The notes beneath the pieces were generated by a model. The model did not search any database and was not told where the DNA came from. It saw only the letters and a list, made by a program, of their open reading frames with translations. Below, one piece after another: positions 1 through 7,737 of a stretch of DNA of 49,972 nt. The stretch covers positions 1 to 49,972 of the forward strand of contig NZ_FWFG01000016.1 of NCBI RefSeq assembly GCF_900163655.1, given 5' to 3'. The DNA comes from Brachybacterium nesterenkovii (GTDB lineage: Bacteria > Actinomycetota > Actinomycetes > Actinomycetales > Dermabacteraceae). How positions within the stretch are numbered: position 1 is the first letter of the stretch; each line of letters begins with the position of its first letter. The position numbers and the translations under genes were made by a program.

Positions 1-33
1 CGCCGGGCCGACGCGCTCGAAGAACCGCCGCAC
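1..33 (-). CDS. Start of an unseen downstream gene, possibly the SMC ATPase of a Wadjet operon (partial)
   Basis: Only eleven codons are visible. A GTG at 33 is preceded by a perfect AGGAGG with 5 nt spacing, 33 bp after the jetB stop and on the same strand. The visible residues read (M)RRFFERVGPA and then run off the window. Wadjet operons normally place the SMC-like ATPase JetC directly after JetB, so position suggests jetC, but the residues themselves are not diagnostic. Confidence 0.35.
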   Translation of the reverse strand, partial: MRRFFERVGPA

Positions 34-66
34 CGTCGCCTCCTACGTGCGCGGCCCGGGCGAGGG

Positions 67-726
67 TCAGACCTCCGCGTCCTCCGCGTCGCCCGGATCG
101 TCCAGCTCCACCCCGGCCTCGCGGTACAGGCGGATGAACTCGCGCGCGGTGTCCGGGTCGATCATGAGGCGCAGCACGGGCGAGACCTCGTAGGAGTCGC
201 CCTGCTCGTCGAGCAGGCCCGCGCGCTGCAGCTTGGCGATCGAGGCGCGGATCTCCTTGGCGAATCCCGCCTCGTCGGTCGAGGCGGTGCGGCGATAGGC
301 GGCGAGCGCCTGCTCGATCTCGCGCTCGGAGACGACGGCGCGCTGGCCGCGGGAGGACTGGGTGAGCAGCATCTGGCGCAGCACCAGCAGCAGCACGGAG
401 TCCAGGCGGTTCATGCCGGTCAGGCGGCGCAGGAGCTTGGGGGCGTCGGCGTCGTCCTCGCTCTGGCGCACGAAGGCGACCTGGGCGTCATCGTCGACGA
501 CGAGCTCGAGGAAGAGGTCGGCCAGGCGCTGCTCGATCGCGCTGCGGTCGCGCAACAGCTGGGCGTAGCGCGCGTGGTCCTTGCGGCCGTCGAGGAAGGG
601 CCCCTGCAGGAGCGCGACGAGCACGCGGCGGGAGTCGTCGACGAGGGAGCCGAGGATCACCGAGGTGTTCTCGAGGGAGTCGTCGTCGGCCGGCTCGGGG
701 GTGACGGGGCTGCTCGCGGTGCTCAC
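67..726 (-). CDS. jetB: DUF4194 protein, JetB/MksE-like subunit of a Wadjet SMC complex
   Basis: This 219-aa acidic protein resembles the DUF4194 family, the kite-type (MksE-like) partner of Wadjet and MksBEF condensins. Visible family features are an N-terminal helix region (LVDDSRRVLVALLQGPFLDG), a central LDSVLLLVLRQMLL segment, and a C-terminal winged-helix-like part ending in a predicted beta strand (DSYEVSPVLRLMID). In Wadjet, JetB joins JetA and JetC in a complex that recognises small circular plasmids, and JetD cleaves them. I chose the GTG at 726 rather than the GTG at 750 because a TAGGCT -10 box ends 8 nt before it, which fits a leaderless transcript. Its usual neighbour jetA lies about 7 kb upstream on the same strand, separated by oppositely oriented genes. 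The family call rests on pattern recognition, supported by the DUF3375 gene nearby. Confidence 0.78.
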   Translation of the reverse strand: MSTASSPVTPEPADDDSLENTSVILGSLVDDSRRVLVALLQGPFLDGRKDHARYAQLLRDRSAIEQRLADLFLELVVDDDAQVAFVRQSEDDADAPKLLRRLTGMNRLDSVLLLVLRQMLLTQSSRGQRAVVSEREIEQALAAYRRTASTDEAGFAKEIRASIAKLQRAGLLDEQGDSYEVSPVLRLMIDPDTAREFIRLYREAGVELDDPGDAEDAEV

Positions 727-734
727 GATCGCCC

Positions 735-740
735 AGCCTA
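735..740 (-). promoter_or_regulatory. Leaderless -10 box of jetB
   Basis: TAGGCT on the minus strand, 8 nt before the GTG at 726. The same hexamer stands 7 nt before the ATG at 1693. Confidence 0.5.
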
Positions 741-849
741 CCGGCGGCACTCCCCCGCGGCCGCTCCGACCGCCCGGTCGGCGCCGATCCCGTGCGCGGA
801 GGGGCCGGGGCGGCGAGGCGACCGTGGCGTCCGAGACCCGGTTCTGCTT

Positions 850-864
850 GCATCACGGTGATGC
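850..864. promoter_or_regulatory. Palindrome GCATCA-CGG-TGATGC, candidate operator
   Basis: This is a perfect 6+3+6 inverted repeat. The arms are identical to those of the palindrome at 2144-2158 upstream of betB. It lies 75 bp before the ATG at 939 and overlaps a possible -35 element (TTGCAT, 848-853). The binding regulator is unknown; no regulator gene is visible in the cassette. Confidence 0.55.
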
Positions 865-938
865 CTGCGGCGTGGACATCGCCGCGGGAGACACCCCGAA
901 TCGGCCCGCCTGCGCGGGTCGGGACAAGGAGCGCCGCC

Positions 939-1469
939 ATGGACAACCTTCCCGGCTGGGTGATCCCCGCCGTCGTCGCCGCTCTCCTGCTGCTCCTCCT
1001 GCTGATCGTGCTGGGCGCCGTCATCGGCGGCCGCAAGCGCCGCGAGAAGCAGGAGCGGGATCGCCGCCGCGCCGCCGAGCTGCGTGAGAAGGCCGAGCAC
1101 GAGCGCCTCGGCGCGCAGGAGCGCGAGCTCCAGGCCCGCGAGTCGTCCCTGGAGGCCGACCGCGCCAAGCTCGAGGCCGAGCGCAAGCAGCAGCTGGCTC
1201 AGGAGCAGGAGCGCGACGCCCGCCAGGCGCGCGAGGGCGTCGACGAGAGCCTGCGCAAGGCCGACGAGGTCGACCCGGACTCGGGCCGCTCGCGCGGCAC
1301 CGGCGCCGCCGAGCGCCTGGACGCCTATGCCCCCGGCGAGCGCCGCCACGACGACGGACGCCTGGACGCCTACAGCCGGGACGATGCCCCTGCCGAGACG
1401 GACGGACGGACGCATGACGGCGGCCACCGCGACCAGGACGGCAGGGGGGACGGCGCGCACCGCGCCTGA
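939..1469 (+). CDS. Membrane-anchored coiled-coil protein of unknown function
   Basis: A 176-aa protein I do not recognise. Residues 6-29 form one strongly hydrophobic segment (WVIPAVVAALLLLLLLIVLG) followed by GGRKRREK, so a cytoplasmic body after an N-terminal anchor is likely. Residues about 35-105 are a highly charged Arg/Glu/Gln coiled coil. The tail is low complexity and repeats the motif RLDAY twice (AERLDAYAPG and GRLDAYSRDDAP). The ATG at 939 is preceded by AAGGA with good spacing. It points away from jetB, and its upstream region carries a palindrome shared with betB. A micro-ORF at 1588 repeats the RLDAY...DDAP motif. Confidence 0.75.
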   Translation: MDNLPGWVIPAVVAALLLLLLLIVLGAVIGGRKRREKQERDRRRAAELREKAEHERLGAQERELQARESSLEADRAKLEAERKQQLAQEQERDARQAREGVDESLRKADEVDPDSGRSRGTGAAERLDAYAPGERRHDDGRLDAYSRDDAPAETDGRTHDGGHRDQDGRGDGAHRA

Positions 1470-1587
1470 GGTGCCGTTCACGCGACGAAGATCATCTGGT
1501 GGCGGAGGCGACACAGCCGTTCCCTGCCAGCCGTCGGTCTGCTTGCATTCTGTGCTGTCCCGCGAAGCCGCCGCCGGTCAGCGCGAT

Positions 1588-1671
1588 ATGGCCCGTCGCC
1601 TCGACGCCTACCGCGGGGATGACGCCCCCAGCGCCGCCGCCGAGCGCGAGCGCGAGCTCGTCGACGCCTGA
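1588..1671 (+). CDS. 27-codon micro-ORF repeating the RLDAY motif of the preceding gene
   Basis: The ORF reads MARRLDAYRGDDAPSAAAER and then ERELVDA. Its first part matches the tail of the preceding coiled-coil protein (GRLDAYSRDDAP) in protein and in DNA, but lies in another reading frame, 119 bp after that gene stops. The sequence TCTGCTTGCAT precedes both genes. No clear ribosome binding site is seen. It may be a translated short peptide or the remnant of a partial duplication. Confidence 0.25.
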   Translation: MARRLDAYRGDDAPSAAAERERELVDA

Positions 1672-1679
1672 GCCGGATC

Positions 1680-1685
1680 TAGGCT
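1680..1685 (+). promoter_or_regulatory. Leaderless -10 box of the alkyltransferase-like gene
   Basis: TAGGCT followed by 7 nt and the ATG at 1693. A GGAGGA directly abuts the ATG and is too close to act as a normal ribosome binding site. The rest of 1470-1692 holds only the micro-ORF at 1588. Confidence 0.45.
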
Positions 1686-1692
1686 CGGAGGA

Positions 1693-2115
1693 ATGACGCC
1701 TCCCGAAACCGCAGAAGACCGCGCGGCCGGTCCCCATCCCGGGGACCGGCCGCGCGTGCGCATGGACGACCTCACCGTCGAGCGGGTCCTGCGCACGGTC
1801 GAGGCGATCCCACCGGGCCGCGTGGCCGGGTACGGGCAGATCGGGGCGATCGCCGGAGCGGGGCCGCGCCTGGTGGGGCGCATCATGCGCGAGTGGGGGT
1901 CCTCCGTCCCGTGGTGGCGGGTCACGTCCCACGTCGGGACGGTGGCGCCGCCGCTGCGGGCACGGGCGTTCGAGCGCTGGGCGGACGAAGAGATCACGGT
2001 GCGGCCTGACGGCGGGGGCTGCCGGATGCGGGAGGCCGGCGCCGACCTCGACGCGCTGCGCGAGGCCGCGAACGCGGCCTGGGCGGACCTGCCGGCTCCC
2101 GCCGCCGACGCCTGA
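1693..2115 (+). CDS. Alkyltransferase-like DNA-binding protein (MGMT fold without the Cys)
   Basis: This 140-aa protein matches the C-terminal domain of O6-alkylguanine-DNA alkyltransferase. It contains the helix-turn-helix segment (IPPGRVAGYGQIGAIAGAGPR is shared by the family, residues 39-59) and the active-site loop at residues 73-76. There the family's PCHR is replaced by PWWR, so Trp74 stands where the alkyl-accepting Cys would be. It therefore cannot be a suicide methyltransferase. Alkyltransferase-like (ATL) proteins with Trp or Ala at this position bind O6-alkylguanine and channel it to nucleotide excision repair. The first 23 residues are an unconserved extension, and ATG 1762 (Met24) is an alternative start. 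The TAGGCT -10 box supports the longer form. Confidence 0.85.
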   Translation: MTPPETAEDRAAGPHPGDRPRVRMDDLTVERVLRTVEAIPPGRVAGYGQIGAIAGAGPRLVGRIMREWGSSVPWWRVTSHVGTVAPPLRARAFERWADEEITVRPDGGGCRMREAGADLDALREAANAAWADLPAPAADA

Positions 2116-2142
2116 CGTTTCGCCTCGAACCTCGGACATGAC

Positions 2143-2183
2143 CGCATCATCGTGATGCGCGTCATGCCCGGGCCCTGTACTGT
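2143..2183 (+). promoter_or_regulatory. betB promoter with overlapping operator palindrome
   Basis: The inverted repeat CGCATCA-TCG-TGATGCG (2143-2159) has the same arms as the site at 850-864. A TACTGT -10 candidate lies at 2178-2183, so the palindrome covers the -35 region, an arrangement expected of a repressor site. The predicted leader is about 55 nt and ends with AGGAGG before the betB GTG. Confidence 0.5.
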
Positions 2184-2244
2184 CTGCGCGAACGAGCGCC
2201 GGTCGATACCGCCGGCGCCGCGCCGACCCCTGCAGGAGGACCCC

Positions 2245-3738
2245 GTGCCCAGTCTGTTCATCGACGGCCAGTGGCGCGACGCCGCGTCCGGCGCCACGCG
2301 CGACATCACGTGCCCGGCCGACGGCTCGCACGTCGTCACCGTCTCCGAGGGCGGCGCGGAGGACGCCGCGCTCGCGGTCGCCGCGGCGCGCCGCGCCTTC
2401 GACGACGGCGCCTGGCCCGCCACGCCCGCCCCCGAGCGAGCGGCCCTCCTGCATCGCGTCGCCGACCTCCTCGAGCGCGACAAGGACGACGTCGCACGCA
2501 TGGAGTCCCTGGACACGGGCAAGCGGCACGTCGAGTCGCTCATCGACATGGGCGACATCGTGAGCGTCTTCCGGCACTTCGCCGACCTCGCCGGCTCGCA
2601 GGCCGGGCGCGTGGTCGACACGGGGATCGCGACGGTCTCCAGCCGTGTCGTGACCGAGCCCGTGGGCGTCTGCTCCCTCATCACGCCGTGGAACTTCCCC
2701 CTGCTGCAGACGGCCTGGAAGGTCGCCCCCGCTCTCGCAGCCGGCAACACCTTCGTGCTCAAGCCCTCCGAGCTCACGCCCCAGACCTCCATGTGGCTCA
2801 TGCGCGCCCTCGAGGAGGCGGGACTGCCCGCCGGGGTCGCGAACCTCGTCACCGGCACGGGCGCCGAGGTGGGCGCGGAGATGACGACGAACGCGGACGT
2901 GGACCTCGTGTCCTTCACCGGCGGCGTCGTCACCGGCCGCGCGATCATGGCGGCGGCCGCGCCGACGGTCAAACGGATCGCCCTCGAGCTCGGCGGCAAG
3001 AACCCCAACGTCCTGTTCGCCGATGCGGACCTCCCGGCCGCGATCGACAACGCGCTGACCGCGATCTTCCTGGACTCCGGGCAGGTGTGCTCCGCGGGCG
3101 CCCGCCTGGTCGTCGAGGAGTCCATCCACGATCACGTGGTCGACGAGCTCGTGCGCCGCGCCGAGCTGATCCGCCTGGGCGGCCCCTTCGACGAGCAGGC
3201 CGAGGCAGGTCCGCTCATCAGCGCGGACCACCTGGCCAAGGTCGACCGCTACGTCCAGGAGGCCGTCGAGGACGGGGCGGTCCTGCGCACCGGCGGGCGC
3301 CGAGCCGACGGCGCGCTCGCCTCGGGATCCTTCTACCTGCCGACGATCCTCGACGGCTGCGACGGCTCGATGCGCTGCGTCCATGACGAGTCCTTCGGGC
3401 CCGTCCTCACGGTCGAGACGTTCCGCGGGGACGACGATCGCGCCGCCGAGTACGCCGCCGTCGCGATCGCCAACGACACGATCTACGGTCTCGCGGGCGC
3501 GGTATGGACGCAGAACGCGGGCCGCGCCGAGCGCGTCGCCCGCCGCCTGCGGCACGGCACCGTGTGGATCAACGACTACCACCCCTACGTGCCGCAGGCC
3601 GAGTGGGGCGGGATGAAGCAGAGCGGCATCGGCCGCGAGCTCGGCGAGCACGGCCTCGGGGAGTACCTCGAGACCAAGCACATCTGGCACAACATCGACC
3701 CGGCCCCGGCCGACTGGTTCTCCGGACGCGAGCACTGA
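2245..3738 (+). CDS. betB: Betaine-aldehyde dehydrogenase
   Basis: This 497-aa NAD(P)-dependent aldehyde dehydrogenase is full length for the family. It oxidises betaine aldehyde to glycine betaine in the cytoplasm. Visible ALDH motifs are the PWNFP cofactor-site segment, KPSE, FTGG, the catalytic Glu in LELGGKNPN, the catalytic Cys in SGQVCSAG and ESFGPV. The GTG at 2245 is chosen because AGGAGG stands 5 nt before it and the homology starts at SLFIDGQW. The gene is followed after 56 bp by choline dehydrogenase and a BCCT transporter, which fixes the substrate as betaine aldehyde. No BetI-type TetR repressor is encoded nearby. Confidence 0.93.
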   Translation: MPSLFIDGQWRDAASGATRDITCPADGSHVVTVSEGGAEDAALAVAAARRAFDDGAWPATPAPERAALLHRVADLLERDKDDVARMESLDTGKRHVESLIDMGDIVSVFRHFADLAGSQAGRVVDTGIATVSSRVVTEPVGVCSLITPWNFPLLQTAWKVAPALAAGNTFVLKPSELTPQTSMWLMRALEEAGLPAGVANLVTGTGAEVGAEMTTNADVDLVSFTGGVVTGRAIMAAAAPTVKRIALELGGKNPNVLFADADLPAAIDNALTAIFLDSGQVCSAGARLVVEESIHDHVVDELVRRAELIRLGGPFDEQAEAGPLISADHLAKVDRYVQEAVEDGAVLRTGGRRADGALASGSFYLPTILDGCDGSMRCVHDESFGPVLTVETFRGDDDRAAEYAAVAIANDTIYGLAGAVWTQNAGRAERVARRLRHGTVWINDYHPYVPQAEWGGMKQSGIGRELGEHGLGEYLETKHIWHNIDPAPADWFSGREH

Positions 3739-3794
3739 CGTCCCGCCCGGCCACGATCACGACCGTCACGCCACCCCACTTCGAGGAGCACCCC

Positions 3795-5555
3795 ATGCAG
3801 CAGCGCTACGACTACGTTATCGTCGGCGGCGGATCCGCCGGTTCCGTCCTGGCCAACCGCCTGTCCACCGATCCCTCCACGACCGTGCTCGTGCTGGAGG
3901 CGGGGCGCGCGGACTTCATCTTCGATCCGCTGATCCACATGCCCGCCGCGCTCATGTTCCCCAGCGGCAACCCGCTGTACGACTGGCGCTACCAGACCGA
4001 TCCCGAGCCCCACATGGGCGGACGCCGCGTGTTCCACACCCGCGGCAAGGTGCTCGGCGGCTCGAGCTCGATCAACGGCATGATCTTCCAGCGCGGCAAC
4101 CCGGGCGACTACGCCAAGTGGGCCTCCTTCGAGGGCATGGAGGACTGGGACTACGCCCACTGCCTCCCCTACTTCAAGCGCATGGAGACCACGCACGCCG
4201 GCGCCGACGCGTGGCGAGGCGGCTCCGGCCCCCTGCCGCTCGAGCGCGGCCCCGCCTCGAGCCCCCTGTTCCAGGCGTTCTTCGAGGCCACCGAGCAGGC
4301 CGGGTACGCCCGCACCGATGACGTCAACGGCTACCGCCAGGAGGGCTTCGCCCCCTTCGACCGCACGACGTACAAGGGCTCGCGCATGAGCGCCTCGCGC
4401 TCGTACCTGCGCCCGATCCGTTCTCGCAAGAACCTCGACGTCAAGACCCTCGCCTTCGTCACGCAGCTCACCTGGGAGGGCACCCGCGTCACCGGCGTCG
4501 AGTTCGACCAGCCCGGCAAGCGCGGACAGAAGGTCTCCGCCGGCGAGGTCATCCTGTGCGGCGGCGCCTTCAACTCGCCCCAGCTGCTCGAGCTCTCCGG
4601 CGTCGGCGACCCCGAGGTGCTCGCCAAGGCTGGCGTGAAGACCCGCGCCGAGCTGCCCGGTGTGGGCGACAACCTGCAGGACCACCTCGAGGTGTACCTC
4701 CAGCACGAGTCCCGCCAGCCGGTGTCCGTGCAGCCGTGGCTGAAGAAATGGAAGGCCCCGTACATCGGCGCCCAGTGGCTGTTCGCGAACTCCGGCGTGG
4801 GCGCGACCAACCACTTCGAGGCCGGAGGCTTCATCCGCACCAACGACGACGTCGCCTACCCCAACCTCATGTTCCACTTCCTGCCCCTCGCGGTCCGCTA
4901 CGACGGCACCGGCGGCGGGCACGAGCACGGCTACCAGGTGCACATCGGGCCGATGAACTCCGACGTGCGCGGCCAGGTGCACATTACCTCGGACAACCCG
5001 CGCAAGCACCCGAGCATCCTGTTCAACTACCTGTCGACTGAGAACGACCGCCGCGAGTGGGTCGAGGTCGTGCGCGCCGCCCGGCACATCCTGTCCCAGC
5101 CCGCGTTCGCGCCCTTCGACGGCGGGGAGCTCTCCCCCGGCGCCGAGGTCCAGACGGACCAGGAGATCATCGACTGGATCGCCAAGGACGCGGAGACCGC
5201 GCTGCACCCGTCGTGCTCGGCGAAGATGGGCACCGACGACATGGCCGTCGTGGACCCGTCCTCGATGCGGGTGCACGGCACGCAGGGTCTGCGCGTGGTC
5301 GACGCCTCGGTGTTCCCGAGCGTCACCAACGGCAACATCTACGCGCCCACGATGATGGTGGCAGAGCGCGCCGCCGACCTCATCGCCGGCAACACGATGC
5401 TCGCACCCGAGAACCCGCCCACCTACCGCGCCAAAGCCGGGCTGCCGCTGTGGCCGCAGGGCGATCCGCGCAACGACGCCTGGAACGCGAAGAAGGACAT
5501 CCCGTCCTCCGCGCGGGTGCTCGCGGCCGCCGATCAGGGCGGTGAGGTGCGATGA
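3795..5555 (+). CDS. betA: Choline dehydrogenase (GMC oxidoreductase)
   Basis: This 586-aa FAD-dependent GMC oxidoreductase converts choline to betaine aldehyde. The N-terminal dinucleotide-binding motif [17 protein letters not shown] is at residues 8-24, followed by the GMC signature [18 protein letters not shown], the second signature [15 protein letters not shown], and the C-terminal catalytic region with [10 protein letters not shown] and [10 protein letters not shown]. The length is normal for BetA apart from a tail of about 30 residues. The ATG at 3795 has GAGGAG 6 nt upstream. Its stop overlaps the ATG of the transporter by four bases (ATGA), so the two are translationally coupled. Confidence 0.95.
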   Translation: MQQRYDYVIVGGGSAGSVLANRLSTDPSTTVLVLEAGRADFIFDPLIHMPAALMFPSGNPLYDWRYQTDPEPHMGGRRVFHTRGKVLGGSSSINGMIFQRGNPGDYAKWASFEGMEDWDYAHCLPYFKRMETTHAGADAWRGGSGPLPLERGPASSPLFQAFFEATEQAGYARTDDVNGYRQEGFAPFDRTTYKGSRMSASRSYLRPIRSRKNLDVKTLAFVTQLTWEGTRVTGVEFDQPGKRGQKVSAGEVILCGGAFNSPQLLELSGVGDPEVLAKAGVKTRAELPGVGDNLQDHLEVYLQHESRQPVSVQPWLKKWKAPYIGAQWLFANSGVGATNHFEAGGFIRTNDDVAYPNLMFHFLPLAVRYDGTGGGHEHGYQVHIGPMNSDVRGQVHITSDNPRKHPSILFNYLSTENDRREWVEVVRAARHILSQPAFAPFDGGELSPGAEVQTDQEIIDWIAKDAETALHPSCSAKMGTDDMAVVDPSSMRVHGTQGLRVVDASVFPSVTNGNIYAPTMMVAERAADLIAGNTMLAPENPPTYRAKAGLPLWPQGDPRNDAWNAKKDIPSSARVLAAADQGGEVR

Positions 5556-7627
5556 GCTCCGCGGCCGCGGAGCCGCAGAACGCCGCTCCGCCAGGGGCAC
5601 CGGCAGGGGCCGAGGCTCCGGGCATCGCGGATGTCCGCACCCGCCCCATCGTCCTGTGGGGCACGGCCCTGGTGGTGCTCCTCGTGGCCGGGTGGGCGCT
5701 CATCGCCCCCGAGGCCGCGGCGACCCAGCTGGGCGCCGTCGTGGGATGGATGGGCGAGTGGTTCGGCTGGTTCTACATCCTGCTGGCCACCGCGACGCTC
5801 GTGTTCGTGATCTACATGGCCCTGCGCTACCGGCGCGTGCGCCTGGGTGCCGACGCGGACCGTCCCGAGTACTCGACGTTCACGTGGGCGTGCATGCTGT
5901 TCGCCGCCGGTATCGGCACCGACCTCATGTTCTTCGCCGTCGCCGAGCCCGCCGCTCAGTACCTGGCCCCGCCGTCGGGCGACGGCTCGACGATCGCCGC
6001 CGCTCGTGAGGCGACGGTCTGGACCCTGTTCCACTACGGGATCACCGGCTGGGGCATGTACACGCTGATGGGCATGGCGCTGGGCTACTTCGCCCACCGC
6101 CGGGGCCTGCCCCTGGCGGTCCGCTCGGCGCTGCACCCGATCTTCGGGCGCCGCGTCCAGGGCGCGATCGGCCACAGCGTCGACATCGCCACCGTGCTGG
6201 GCACGATCTTCGGCGTCGCGACGTCGCTGGGCATCGGCGTGGTGATGCTCAACGTGGGCCTGGACATCCTGTTCGGGATCCCGCAGGGGATCCCCGCGCA
6301 GGTGGGCCTCGTGGTCGTCGCGGTCGTCACCGCGACGGTCTCCGCCGTCTCCGGCGTCGACAAGGGCATCCGCATCCTCAGCCAGCTCAACGTGCTGCTG
6401 GCCCTGTTCCTGGCCGGCTGGGTGCTGGTCTTCGGGGACACCGCGTTCCTGCTGCGCGCAGCGGTGATGAACATCGGCGACTTCGTCGCGATGTTCCCGG
6501 GGATGACCCTGGACACCCTCGCGTACGACTACCCGGCGGACTGGATGAACGCCTGGACGCTGTTCTTCTGGGCGTGGTGGATCGCGTGGGCGAGCTTCGT
6601 GGGGATGTTCCTCGCGCGCATCTCCCGCGGCCGCACGATCGGGCAGTTCGTCTTCGGCACGCTGACCATCCCGTTCGTGTACATCGCCATGTGGGTCACG
6701 ATGTTCGGCAACACGGCGGTCAAGCGCATCATGGACGGGGACGCGGCGTTCGGCGAGGCCGCCATGAACACCCCCGAGACCGGTTTCTACGCGCTCCTGC
6801 AGCAGTTTCCCGGCGCGGCGTTCATCATCGGGCTCTCGACGTTCGTCGGCCTGCTGTTCTATGTGACCTCCGCCGACTCGGGAGCGCTCGTCATGGCGAA
6901 CCTCAGCTCCGAGCTGCCGGACGCCGAGACCGATGCGAAGCCGTGGGTCCGCATCTTCTGGGCTGCCGCGACGGGCATCCTCACGATCGCGATGCTCATC
7001 GTCGGCGGCATCCCCGCGCTGCAGTCGGCGACGATCATCATGGCCCTGCCGTTCGCGGTGGTCATGGTGCTCGTGATGGCGGGCCTGCACCGGGCGCTGT
7101 ACGAGGAGCGGCGCCGGGACGAGGCCATGCGCTCGTCGATGCGCTCTCTCCTGCTGAGCCACGAGGCGCCGTCCGCGGCCCCCGGGGCCTGGCGCGCACG
7201 CCTGGCCCAGCAGTTCGGGACCGTCTCGCGGCGCACCACTGACGAGCGCATGGACCAGGTCGTGATCCCCGCGCTGGACGAGGTCGCCGCCGAGCTGTGC
7301 GAGCGCGGCGTCACGGCCGAGGTGGTCCACGGCGGCGAGGCCGCCGGCTCCGTCGCCCGCTCCGCCGGGCTCGTTGTGCGGGCCTCCGAGGAGGGGTACG
7401 ACGACTTCCGGTACACGACGCGGGTGCGGCGCATCAAGGCCCCTTCCTACGGGGCGCGCATGCTCGAGGCCGACGACACGTCGTGCCAGCTCGAGGTCGT
7501 GCTCCCCGGCGGCGGGTCCTACGACGTGCTCACCTACTCGCAGGAGCGGATCGCGCACGACGTGCTCGACCACTACGCGCTGTGGCACGCGTCGAACACG
7601 GCGGGCGCGAGCGACGCGGTCGGCTGA
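5552..7627 (+). CDS. betT: BCCT-family choline/betaine transporter
   Basis: This 691-aa secondary transporter of the betaine/carnitine/choline family has about twelve predicted membrane segments between residues 30 and 510. The family signature [20 protein letters not shown] and the following [10 protein letters not shown] are present, as is the aromatic-rich [20 protein letters not shown] region. About 180 residues follow the last membrane segment, the long cytoplasmic tail typical of osmotically regulated BetT proteins. Co-translation with betA and betB makes choline the likely main substrate, although betaine uptake cannot be excluded. It ends just before a 36-bp perfect palindrome. Confidence 0.92.
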   Translation: MSSAAAEPQNAAPPGAPAGAEAPGIADVRTRPIVLWGTALVVLLVAGWALIAPEAAATQLGAVVGWMGEWFGWFYILLATATLVFVIYMALRYRRVRLGADADRPEYSTFTWACMLFAAGIGTDLMFFAVAEPAAQYLAPPSGDGSTIAAAREATVWTLFHYGITGWGMYTLMGMALGYFAHRRGLPLAVRSALHPIFGRRVQGAIGHSVDIATVLGTIFGVATSLGIGVVMLNVGLDILFGIPQGIPAQVGLVVVAVVTATVSAVSGVDKGIRILSQLNVLLALFLAGWVLVFGDTAFLLRAAVMNIGDFVAMFPGMTLDTLAYDYPADWMNAWTLFFWAWWIAWASFVGMFLARISRGRTIGQFVFGTLTIPFVYIAMWVTMFGNTAVKRIMDGDAAFGEAAMNTPETGFYALLQQFPGAAFIIGLSTFVGLLFYVTSADSGALVMANLSSELPDAETDAKPWVRIFWAAATGILTIAMLIVGGIPALQSATIIMALPFAVVMVLVMAGLHRALYEERRRDEAMRSSMRSLLLSHEAPSAAPGAWRARLAQQFGTVSRRTTDERMDQVVIPALDEVAAELCERGVTAEVVHGGEAAGSVARSAGLVVRASEEGYDDFRYTTRVRRIKAPSYGARMLEADDTSCQLEVVLPGGGSYDVLTYSQERIAHDVLDHYALWHASNTAGASDAVG

Positions 7628-7670
7628 GCACAGGTTCCGTCGAGGCCACATGGCCGCGAGCGACGCAGGA

Positions 7671-7706
7671 CGGAGGCCCCTGGGGATCGATCCCCAGGGG
7701 CCTCCG
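7671..7706. terminator. 36-bp perfect palindrome, bidirectional terminator
   Basis: The arm CGGAGGCCCCTGGGGATC is followed directly by its exact reverse complement. It lies between the converging betT and jetA genes, 43 bp after one stop and 31 bp from the other. There is no T-tract, as is common for actinobacterial terminators. Confidence 0.85.
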
Positions 7707-7737
7707 CCGTCTGGGCTCCGCGATCCCGGCACACCCG

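Noticed and set aside
939-1469. A regulator of the bet genes in the coiled-coil gene
   Set aside because: It has a membrane anchor and no DNA-binding domain; it shares an operator-like site with betB but is not itself a repressor.
1492-3735. A 747-codon open frame opposite betB, and similar long ones opposite betA, betT, tgt and the heme genes
   Set aside because: They read as Arg/Ala/Gly/His-rich or Val/Asp/Leu-rich nonsense without motifs, mirror the third-base GC bias of the real genes, and overlap them completely.
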